Shown here: positions 28,401 to 40,400 of the stretch, in pieces | Numbering within the stretch: the first letter of the stretch is position 1 | Layout of the letters: each line of letters starts with the position of its first letter | From: Propionibacteriaceae bacterium | GTDB taxonomy: Bacteria > Actinomycetota > Actinomycetes > Propionibacteriales > Propionibacteriaceae | DNA: 64,000 nucleotides | Assembly: GCA_009780915.1 (NCBI GenBank) | Contig: WQZD01000002.1 | Location: 1 to 64,000 of the forward strand | Direction: 5' to 3' | Program-made: the position numbers and the translations under genes | The notes under the pieces: generated by a model | Seen by the model: only the letters and a program-made list of their open reading frames with translations | The model's database searches: none | Told to the model about the DNA's origin: nothing

Positions 28401-31400
28401 CACGGGTCTGCTGGACTCGGCTCCGAGTGGGGTGGCCCCGGATGCGGTGTGCACGGTTGCGGGCACGCAGATGGTGTGTTCGATTGGGACTTTGCCGTCG
28501 GGGGCGAGTGTGGCGTATGACGTTATCGGGTATGCGCCGGGGCCGGCGGGCACCATCTACACGCTGACTGGTGTGGTGACCCATCGTGAGGTGGATCTGA
28601 CTCCTGCGAACGACCAGGCGTCGGCGTCGATCGACGTGGTGGCCGTCCCGACGACGGCTGTGAGCGTGACGAAGACGGTGTCCCCGACGTCGCCGATTTT
28701 GGTGGCTGGGGCGCAGTTGACGTACACCTTGACGTTGACCAACGCCGGGTTGGACCCGGCGGTGGTGGACCATGTGGACGACTTGTCGAATGTGCTGGAC
28801 GACGCGACCTTCGGGACGGTGTCGACGACCGGGCCGGTCACGGCCACTCTGTTCGCGAATCAGGATTTGATCATCACGGGCACGTTGGCGCGGGGGCAGT
28901 CGGCGACGGTGACGTATACGGTGACGGTCAAACCGGATGGTCAGCGGGGGGATTCGAAGGTGTTCAACGCGGTGTTCTCCGCGGACACCGATCCTGGTGA
29001 TCGTCCCGACCCTGACACCCCGCCGACGGATTGTCCCACGTGTGTGGATTCCCAGGTGGCCGGCCTCGCCCTTGTGAAGACCGCGACCCCGACACAAGTC
29101 GGGTTGCCGGGTGATTCGGTGGCGTACAGCTACCTGGTGACGAATGTGGGCACGGTCACCTTGACAGGGGTGTCGGTGACCGACACCGCGTTCACGGGTG
29201 CGGGGTCCGCGCCTGTCGTGAACTGCCCGATGACCACCGTGGGGGCGGGCGCGTCGGTGACGTGCACAGCCACGTACATGGTCACGGGCGCGGATATCGC
29301 CGGGACCGGGTGGTCGAACACGGCCACCGCGACGGCCACGGCCGGGAGCGTCCAGGTGACCAGCGCGGCGTCGACCGCGACGGTGGGCGTGCGACCGGCC
29401 ACGGATGTGGGCGTCGCCCTCAGCCCCGCGACCCAGGAGGCGTACCCGTCCGCTGAGTTCGGCCTGACCGCGACCGTGGTCAACAACGGGCCCAACCCCG
29501 CCACCGGTGTGACGGTGTCCATGCCGATCCCCTCCGGTGTGACGAATCTGACCGGGACGCTCGTGTCCTCCTCCGGCGGTGTGAGCGCGGCGAGTGCCTG
29601 CACGCTCGCCGGATCGGCCATGACGTGTGCCGTCGGCGCCCTGGGCGCCGGGCAGCAGGTCGTGTACGACCTGGTCGGATGGTCCGCCCCGACCGTGGGG
29701 ACCACCCATGCGTTCACCGCTGGTGTGTCCCATGGCGAGGTGGACGCTGACACGAGCAATGACACGGCCACAGCCACTGTGGATGTGGTGGCGGTCCCGA
29801 CCGCCCAGATCCAGGTGTCGAAGTCGGTGAGCCCGTCCACGGGGATCGTGTTCGCGGGGGCCGTGTTGACGTACACGGTCACGGTGTCCAACACGGGCAC
29901 AGCCCCGGGTGTGGTCGACTATGTGGATGATCTGTCCCATGTGTTGGGCAACGCCTCCTTCTCCACTGTCACTGCCAGCCCCGGGTTGGACGCGTATCTG
30001 CACGCGAATCAGGACATGATCATCACCGGGTCGTTGGATCCGGGTCAGACCGGGACGGTGGTGTACTCGGTCACGGTGAAGCCTGACGGGCAGCGGGTGG
30101 ACAACCGCCTGTTCAATGACGTGACCAGCGCGGACACCCCGCCGGAGGATCGTCCTGACCCGGACAACCCCCCGCCGTCCTGCCCGACGTGTGTGTCGAC
30201 CGAGGTGGCCGGGGTGTCGGTGACCGCCACCGCGTCGGTGCCGTCGGTGTCCGCCCCTGGTGACCCGATCACGTTCTCGTACCTGGTGACCAACACCGGG
30301 TCTGTGGCCCTGACCGGCCTGTCGGTGACCAGCACGAACTTCACCGGCTCGGGGGTCGTGTCCGCAGTGTCCTGCCCGACGACCACACTGGCGGTGGGCG
30401 CGTCGACCACGTGCACCACCAGCTATGTGACCACCGCCGCGGATTTGACGCAGGCGTGGATCACGTCCACGGTGACCGCCAGTGGCATGGTCTCCGGCCA
30501 GCAGGTGACGTCCGCCCCGGCGACCGCGTCGGTGTCCACCTCCCCGACCACGGATGTGGGAGTGAGCTTGGTGGGCGCGCAGTCGCAGGTGTATCCGGAC
30601 GCGGAGGTCGGGTTCACGGCGACGGTGACCAACCATGGGCCCACCGACGCCACTGGTGTGACCTTGAGTGTGACCATCCCTGCTGGTGTGCTGAACGCCA
30701 CTGGCGCGCTCGCCACCGCCCCGACTGGGGTGACCCCCGGGGCGTGCTCGTTGAGCGGGGTGACCTTGACCTGCGCCGTCGGCGCCCTCCCGCAGGGCGC
30801 GTCGGTGGTCTATGACCTGCTCGCCCAAGCGTCGGGACCCGTGGGGTCGTCGTACACGCTGAGCGCGGCTGTGACACGCGACCAGATCGACACCAACGCC
30901 AGCAATGACACCGCCCAGGCGACCGTCCAGGTCGTGGCCGTCCCGACGGCGAACCTGCAGGTGACCAAGTCCGTGTCGCCGACCCTGTCGGTGGTGACTG
31001 CGGGAACCGTGTTGACCTACACCTTGACGTTCACGAACACCGGGACGGCCCCGGCGGTCATCGACCATGTGGACACTGTGTCCAACGTCCTCGACGACGC
31101 TGTGGTGGGGTCGATCCAGGCCAGCCCGGGGTTGCAGGCGCACCTGTTCCCCAACGGGGATCTGGTGATGTCCGGCACGATCGACCCTGGTCAGGTGATG
31201 ACTGTCAGTTACACTGCGACCCTCAAACCGGACGGTCAGCGCGGGGACTCTATCCTGTTCAACGACGTCGTGGTCGCGGACACGGTCCCGGCGGAGCGTC
31301 CTGAGCCCGGCGACGACTGCCCGACCTGTGTGACCACTGATGTGGCCGGGTTGGCTGTGACCGCCACGGCCGATCCCACGACCGTCACCTCCGCGACCCC

Positions 31401-34400
31401 GATCGGGTATCAGTTCGCGGTGACCAATACCGGGTCGGTCCCGGTGACCGGGATCGGTGTGAGCTCGCAGCAGTTCACCGGGAGTGCGCCCCTGACGGGG
31501 ATCACGTGCCCGGTGACCTCGTTGGCTGTGGGCGCCTCGACCGTGTGCACCGCCACTTATCAGGTGACGCCTGCCGACCTGACTGGTTCTCAACTGTCGC
31601 TGACTGTCGCCGCTGTGGGGTCGGTGGGCGCCCAGGCCGTCACGTCCCCGACTAGCACCGTGACTGTGACTGTGTCGCCGCAGGCTGACTTGGGGGTCGC
31701 CCTGACACCGGCGTCCACGCAGGTGTATCCGAACGCCGAGACGTCCTTGACCGCCACGGTGGTCAACAACGGGCCCACGACCGCTTCCGGGGTGACGCTG
31801 ACTGTCACCGTCCCCACCGGGTGGGTCGGGGTCACCGGTGCGTTGGCGTCGGCCCCCGCCGGGTCGACCGCCGCCTCGACATGCACCACCTCGGGCGCGC
31901 AACTGGTGTGCCTGGTCGGTGGTCTGGGCGTGGGCCAGCAAGTCAGCTATGACCTGACCGGTGTGGCGTCCGGGCCGGCGTCGGCGGGGTTCACCGTCGC
32001 CGCCAGCGTCACCAGCGACCAGATCGACACCGTGCCGGGCAACAACACCGCCACCGCACGGGTGGACGTGGTGGCGATGCCTGTGCCCGACCTGACGATC
32101 ACCAAGACCGTTTCCCCTAGTGGGGCGGTGTTGGCGTCGGGGTCTGTGCTCACGTACACCCTGTCGTTCACGAACCCAGGCACAGCCCCTGCGGTGGTCG
32201 ACCATGTGGACGATTTGTCCAACGTGCTCGACGACGCCACCATTGGGACGATCACCGCGGACACCGGGTTGACCGCGATGGTGTACGCGAACCAGGACAT
32301 GATCATCACCGGGACCGTCCCGGCAGGGGCGACCTTGACTGTGACGTACCCGATGACCGTGAAGCCGGACGGGCAGCGCGGGGACTCGATCCTGTTCAAC
32401 GACGTGGTGTCCGCCGACGTGCCCGTCGGGGACCGTCCCGACACGAAGACCCCGCCTGACCAGTGCCCCACCTGCACGACCAGCCAGGTCGCCGGGATCG
32501 GTGTGGTGGCCACCGTGTCCCCGACCAGTGTGGGGACCGCGGGCCAGCAGGCGACGTTCACGTATCAGGTGACCAACACCGGCACCATTCCGGTGACTGG
32601 GATCCAGGTCGCCTCCACCGTGTTCACTGGTACGGGGACGTTGGGGGCGCTGGTGTGCCCGTCCACGACCCTGGCCGCCGGGGCGTCCATGACCTGCCAG
32701 AGTGCGTACACGACCACCACCGCTGATCTGGGCTTGTCGCAGATCGCCTCCACGGCCACCGCGACCGCGATGGCCGGGACAACACCGGTGGCATCCACTC
32801 CCGCGACGGCTGTGGTGGATGTGAATCCGGGCGCGGACGTCGCGGTGACCCTGACTCCGGCTAGCACACAGGTGTATCCGAACGCCCAGTTCGGTGTGAC
32901 CGCGACGGTGACCAACAAGGGTCCTGGTACGGCCACGGGTGTGACCGCGACCATCGCCGTGCCCGCAGGGGTGAGCTCTGTCTCCGGGGTGTTCGCGTCC
33001 TCGTCGGACGCCACGCCGCGCACCACGGGGTGCACTGTGGCGGGAGCGACTGTCACGTGTCCTGTCGGGGCGTTGGCGCCGGGGGAGTCGGTGTCCTATG
33101 ACCTGCTTGGCATGGTCGCTGGTCCGGCGCCGGCCACTCGTACTCTCACCGCGAGCGTCACTCATCAGGAGACTGATCCGGTGATGAGCAATAATCAGAC
33201 GCAGGCCGTGTTGCAGGTGGTCGCCACGCCGAGCGTGCCGTTGACCACGTCGAAGACGGTGTCTCCGTCTGACCCGGTGGTCGCCGCGGGGGCCACGTTG
33301 GTGTATGCGGTCACGATCACGAACCCTGGGTCCAGCCCGGCTGTGGTGGACTATATGGATGACCTGACGGGGATCCTGGACGACACGACTGTGTCGGGTG
33401 TGGCCGCCACGAACGGGCTCAGCGCGAACCTGTATGCCTCCGGTGACCTGTTCGTCACCGGGACTTTGGCCCCGGGTGCCAGTGGCACGGTGACCTATAC
33501 GGCGACGGTCAAACCTGACGGGCAGCGTGGGGATTCCTTGCTGTTCAATGCGGTCGTGGTCGCCGACACCCCGCCGGCGCAGATCCCCGACCCCGTGAAT
33601 CCGCCCGAGGACTGCCAGTCCTGCACGCACACCAGTGTCGCCGGGCTCAGCGCGACAGCGTTCGCCGATCCGGATGTCGTGGCGATCGTCGGGGGGATGA
33701 GCACTCTGACCGTGCAGGCGACCAACACCGGCACCACCCCCGTCACCAGCCTCGCCGTGCAGCAGACGTCGTTCACTGGGACCGGGACCCTCGGGTCGTG
33801 GGTGTGCGCGCCGACCACGATCGACGCCGGTCAGACAGCGTCGTGCACCGCTGCGTACACGGTGACCGCTAATGACATCGCCACCGGACCGGTGGTGTTC
33901 ACCGGGACCGCCACGGGTGTGGCGCAGTCCACCGATGGGGTGGGGACCACCCAGGTGTCCTCGACCCTGGTGACCGCCCAGATCGCCACCACGTCCGCCG
34001 CCCCAGTCGCCGACTTGTCGGTGAGCGTGGCGCCCACGTTCCTCCAGGTTTACCCGGGTGGGGAGGTCGGGTTGACCGCGACGGTGACGAACAACGGTCC
34101 CGGCGCAGCGTCGGGGGCGACCTTGACGTGGACCATCCCCGCCGGGTTGACCTCGGTGGTGGGGATGTCGACGACTCCGTCCACGGGTTTGCTGCTCGCG
34201 TCTGGTTGCCTGGTCACAGGCACGCAGATGACCTGTGCGGTGGGCTCGTTGGGTGTGGGGCAGTCTGTGGCCTATGACCTCATCGGGTGGGTCACCGGGC
34301 CGGTGGGGTCCACCTTCCCGGTGTCGGCCCAGGTCGCCGAGACTGGCACCGACCCGGTGAGCGGGAACAACACCTCCCTGGTGGACATCCAGGTGGTGGC

Positions 34401-37400
34401 GGCGCCCGCACCGGGGATCACGATGTCCAAGACCGCTGACCCGGCGAACACGGTGGTCCAGGCCGGTGCCGTCGTGACCTACACCGTCACCCTGACCAAC
34501 ACCAGCCTGGTCTCCGCCGTCGTCCACCAGGTGGACGACATGTCCGGCGTCCTGGACGACGCGACCATCGTCTCCTTGACTCCTGGGACCGGGTTGGACG
34601 CTGTCTTGCTCGCCAACGATGACATGTTGATCACCGGGACATTGGCCAGTGGGCAATCCTCGACCGTGACGTATCAGGTGCGGGTCAACCCGGACGGCCA
34701 GCGTGGTGACAACCAGTTGTTCAACGCGGTGGTGGCGGGGGACACTCCTGTCGCCGACCGGCCCGACACCACCACCCCGCCCGACCAGTGCACCACGTGC
34801 ACGGATACCATGGTCACCGGGTTGGGGCTGGGTGTGAGCGCCACGCCCACCTCTGTCACCCAGGCCGGTGGCACGATCACGTACCAGTTCACCGTGACCA
34901 ATGAGGGGACCGTGCCGGTCACCGGGCTGGCCTTGGCCCCGGTCCGGTTCACGGGGACAGGCCCTGTGGCCCCGGTGTGCACGGCGACCAGTTTGGACCC
35001 GGGGGCGTCCACCACGTGTACTGCGACCTACAGTGTCACGGCGGCAGACATGACCACCCCACGGGTGTCCGGCACATGGACCGCGTCGGGTGTCGCCGCC
35101 GGGCAACAGGTCACTTCCCAGCCCGCCAGTGTGGCTGTGCCGGTGGCCAGTGAAGCCGACCTGGGTGTGACCATGTCCACAGCAAGCGCACAGGTGTATC
35201 CGGGTGCTGAGACCGGGGTGTCGGCCACCGTGACCAACAACGGCCCGGCCAACGCCACCCAAGCCACGCTCACCATCGATGTGCCCACAGGGATGACCGG
35301 GGCCACCGCGGTGTTGGCGTCCAGCACTGATGGGACCACCCGTGCGCCCAGCTGTGCCTCGTCGGGGTCGCAACTGATCTGCCAGGTCGGGGCTCTGCCC
35401 GTGGGCGCGTCGGTGACCTATGACATCCTCGGCACGGTGACAGGATCGGTGGGGTCGTCTCAGACGGTCACTGCTCGTGCCGCGCAGGCCGGGGTCGACC
35501 CGGTGCCCGGCAACGACCAGGCCAGCACAGTGTTCACGGTGGTGGGCGTGCCTGCCACACCGCTGACCGTGACCAAGACCCAGACGAGCCCCGATGATCC
35601 GCTCGTCACGGGGTCGGTGGTGACCTACACGCTCACCTTCACCAACCCCGGCGCCGCCCCGGCGGTCGTGGACCATGTCGACGACCTGAGTGCCGTCCTC
35701 GGTGTCGCCACCCTTGGCCCCGTCCAGACCACACCCGGCCTGACCGCCCAGGTGTTCACCAGCGACCACATGCTCATCACCGGCACGGTGGGCGCTGGCG
35801 CCTCCGGGAACGTGACGTATACCGCGACGGTGAAACCGGTCAGCGAACGCACCGGGACTCAACTGTTCAACGCCGTGGTGTCCGCAGACACCCCGGTCGC
35901 TGATCGTCCGACACCGGACACCCCACCCGCGGACTGCCCGGCGTGCACGTCTGAGACGGTGCCCGAGCCCGTCGCGACCGCGACCAGTGTGAGCGTGGCT
36001 CTCACCCCCGCCCTGACCCAGGTGTATCCCGGAGCGCAGGTCGGTCTGACCGCCACGGTCACGAACAATGGACCAGCCGCCGCCACGAATGTGACGGTGA
36101 CGCTGCCGCTGCCAGCAGGCCTGGTCGGGGTGACAGGCCTGTTGGCGTCGGCCCCCACGGGGACCAGCCCGGCGGCCTCCTGCCAGATCACCGCGTCGAC
36201 CCTGGTGTGCCCTGTCGGCGCTCTCGGGGTGGGCCAAAGTGTCGCCTATGACATTGGGGGCACCATGACCGCCCCGGCCGGGGCGTCGTACACCCTGACC
36301 GCGACCGCCACCCACGACGAGGCCGACCCGAACCCGGCCAGCACCTCCTCCCAGGCCGTGATCTCCGTGGTCGCGAAGCCCGCGCCCGGTGTGATTACTA
36401 TGACCAAGACCGTCAGTCCTGCCAGTGGGCTCATCGAAGCCGGCGCCACCCTCGGGTTCACGATCACCTTGAGTAACACCGGGTCCACACCCGCGGTGGC
36501 GGACATGGTCGACTCCCTGGCCGACGTGCTCGACGACGCGGTGGTGTCCGGTGTCCAGACCACCGGTGGCGTGCAGGCGAACCTGTACGCCAGTGGTGAC
36601 CTGATCATCACCGGGACCGTCCCGGGTGGTGGGACCGCCACCGTCACGTACACGGCGACCGTGAAGCCCGACGGGCAGCGCGGGGACTCCAAGGTGTTCA
36701 ACTCTGTTGTCACCGCTGATGTGACCCCCGCCGACCGGCCGACCGTGGACACGCCTCCTGCGCAGTGCACGACGTGCACGGATTCGGATGTGACCGGTTT
36801 CGACGGGGCCACCGATCCGGCCCACACCGGGCAGAGCGGGGACACCATCACCGTGGACTACACGGTGACGAACACCGGCTCGACCCCGATCGAGGACCTC
36901 GCCCTGGTGGTCGACCCCTCCGGGACCGGGACCGTCCAGGTGACCTGCCCGACCACCACGGTGGCCCCTGGGGAGTCCGTGACCTGCACCGCCACGTACA
37001 CCCTGACACCCGAGGACATCGCCGCCGGTGATGTGACCATCACGACCCAGGCGACCGGCACCGTCGACGGGCAACCGGTGACCACACCTCCGTCCACCAC
37101 GACCGTCCCGGTGGTCCAGCCCACGGATGTGGCCGTCACCTGGGCCACGAGTGACACCGAGGTGTATCCCGGCGCGCAGATCGGGATGACCGCCACCGTG
37201 ACCAACAAGGGACCCGTGGACGCCACCGACGTGGCCGTGACCTTCGAGATCCCCGACGGGTTGGTCGGCGCGACCGTCTACCTGGCGAGCGCCAGCCCGG
37301 GGACCTCCCCGGCTGTCGCGTGCACCCAGTCCGGGTCCACCATCACCTGTCCTGTCGGGGACCTCGCGGTGGGCCAGTCGGTCAGCTACGACCTGATCGC

Positions 37401-40400
37401 CACCGCGTCCGGGGCGGTGGGCGCCGACTACAGTGTGGGCGCCACCATCACCCAAACGGGGGCGAATCCCACCCCTGCGGACGCCCACGCCGCCGCCACC
37501 GTCACCGTCGTGCCCAAACCCGCGCCCGGTGTGGTGACCATGACCAAGACCGTCAGTCCTGCCAGTGGGCTCATCGAAGCCGGCGCCGTCCTCTCCTACA
37601 CGATCACGCTGAGGAACACCGGGTCCACACCGGCCGTGGCGGACATGGCCGACACCCTGGCCGACGTGTTGGACGACGCTGTGGTGTCCGGTGTCCAGAC
37701 CACCGGGGGCGTGCAGGCGACCCTGTACGCCAACGGCGACCTGATCATCACCGGGACCATCCCGGGTGGTGGGACGGCGACCGTCACGTACACGGCGACC
37801 GTGAAGCCCGACGGGCAGCGTGGGGACTCCAAGGTGTTCAACTCTGTTGTCACCGCCGACGTGACCCCCGCCGACCGGCCCACCGTCGACACCCCCCCCG
37901 CGCAGTGCACGACGTGCACCGACTCGGATGTGACAGGCATCGACGTGACCCCGGATCCGGCCCACACCGGGCAGAGCGGGGACACCGTGACCGTGGAGTA
38001 CACGGTGACCAACACCGGCTCGACCCCGATCGACGACCTCGCGTTGGTGGCCGACTCCTCCGGGACCGGCGCCGTCCAGGTGACCTGCCCGACCACGACT
38101 GTGGCGCCGGGGGAGTCCGTGACCTGCACCGCCACGTACACCCTGACACCTGAAGATGTCGCCGCCGGTGATGTCACCATCACCACCCAGGCGACCGGCA
38201 CCGTGGACGGGCAGCCGGTGACCACACCGGCGTCCACCACGACCGTCCCGGTGGTGCAACCCACCGACGTGGCCGTGGCCTGGACCACCCCGGGCACCGC
38301 TGTGTACCCGGGCGCCCAAGTCGGGTTGACCGCCACCGTCACCAACCATGGTCCCGCCGACGCCACCAACGTGGCCGCGGTGTTCACCATCCCCGCCGGT
38401 CTGACCGGCGCGAACGTCCACCTGGCCAGCGCCAGCGCGGGGGCCACCCCGGCCAGCGCCTGTGTGCAGTCCGGGGCGACCATCACCTGTCCTGTCGGGA
38501 ATCTCGCGGTGGGCCAGTCGGTCAGCTACGACCTGGTCGCCTTCGCGTCCGGGCCCGCGGGCGCCACGTACACCGTGGGGGCGACCGCCACCCAGACCGG
38601 GGCCAATCCCACACCGGCACAGGCCCACGCCACCACCACTGTCAGTGTGGTCGCCAAACCGGCGCCTGGTGTGGTCACCATGACCAAGACCGTGACCCCT
38701 GCTAGTGGGCTCATCGAAGCGGGCGCCGTCCTCACCTACACGATCACGCTGAGGAACACCGGGTCCACACCCGCCGCGGCTGACATGGCCGACTCGTTGG
38801 CTGACGTGTTGGACGACGCTGTCGTGTCCGGGATCCAGACCACAGGCGGCGTGCAGGCGAACCTGTTCGCCAGCGGCGACCTGATCATCACCGGGACGAT
38901 TCCCGGTGGTGGGACCGCGACCGTCACGTACACGGCGACCGTGAAACCTGATGGGCAGCGTGGGGACTCCAAGGTGTTCAACTCTGTTGTCACCGCCGAT
39001 GTGGCCCCCGCCGACCGGCCGACTGTCGACACGCCCCCCGCGCAGTGCACGACGTGCACCGACTCGGATGTGACCGGTTTCGACGTGGCCACCGACCCGA
39101 CCCACACCGGGCAGAACGGGGACACCATCACCGTGGACTACACCGTGACCAACAGCGGGTCCACCCCGATCGAGGACCTCGGCCTGGTGGTCGACTCCTC
39201 CGGGACCGGGACCGTCCAGGTGTCCTGCCCGACCACGACCGTGGCCCCGGGTGAGTCCGTGACCTGCACCGCCACGTACACCCTGACCCCTGAGGATCTC
39301 GCCACGGGCGACGTCAGCATCACGACCCACGCCACCGGAACCGTGGACGGGCAGCCGGTGACCACACCGGCGTCCACCACCACCGTCCCCGTGGCCGAAC
39401 CCACCGACGTGGCCGTGACCTGGACATCCCCGGGCACCCCGGTGTATCCGGGCGCCCAGATCGGGTTGACCGCCCAAGTCACCAACCATGGTCCGGCCGA
39501 CGCCACCGACGTGGTGGTCACGTTCACCATCCCCGACGGGATGACCGACGCGACCATCCACCTGACCAGTTGGACCTCGGGGACCACCCCCACCAGTTCC
39601 TGCGTGCAATCCGGGTCCACCATGACCTGCACTATCGGGAACCTGCCCGTGGGCGACTCCGTCACCTACGACATCGTGGCCTGGGCCACCGGGCAACCGG
39701 GCGCCAGCTACACCGTGGGGGCCGACGTGACCCAAACCGGGACCAACCCCAACCCCGCCGACTCCCATGCCACCACCGCCGTGACCGTGACCACACCCCC
39801 GGCCACACCCCTGACGGTGACCAAGACCGTCACACCGGCCTCGGCTGTCGTCGTCGCAGGTGACACGCTCACGTACACCATCACGATCGCCAACCCCGGC
39901 GGCTCACCGGCCGTCGTGGACCACCTCGACGACCTCGGCGCCGTGGTGGACGCCGCGACCGTGTCCACACCCACCGCCACCGGCGGGCTGCGGGCCAGCG
40001 TGTACGCGGATCGGTACCTGATCGTTACCGGGACGTTGGCGCCAGGCGCGTCGGCGAAGGTCACGTACACCGCCACCGTCCTCCCGGACGGGCAACGCGA
40101 CCCGCTGCCACTGTTCAACGCCGTGGTCACCGCCAACACGCCGGTCGCGGACCGGCCCGACACGACCACACCGCCGACCCAGTGCCCCGCGTGCACCACC
40201 ACCGGTGTCGCCGGGATCACCACCCAGGTGAACCAGGTCACACCCCCGCCCAGCAAAGCCGGGGACACCGTCGGGTACGAGATCACCGTCACCAACGACG
40301 GCACCGTCCCGTTGTCCGGGCTCGTCCCGCACGTGGACTCCACCGGAACCGGCACCTGGGACGTGTCCTGCCCCATCGGGACACTCCTGCCCGGCCAATC

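Noticed and set aside
25948..39768. Antisense open frame of 4606 codons (and similar ones at 7457-11458, 14300-16624, 16880-18640 and 18668-22237)
   Set aside because: They lie codon-for-codon opposite the giant genes and arise because TTA, CTA and TCA are avoided. The translations are Arg/His/Gly-rich low-complexity sequence with no start context or domain.
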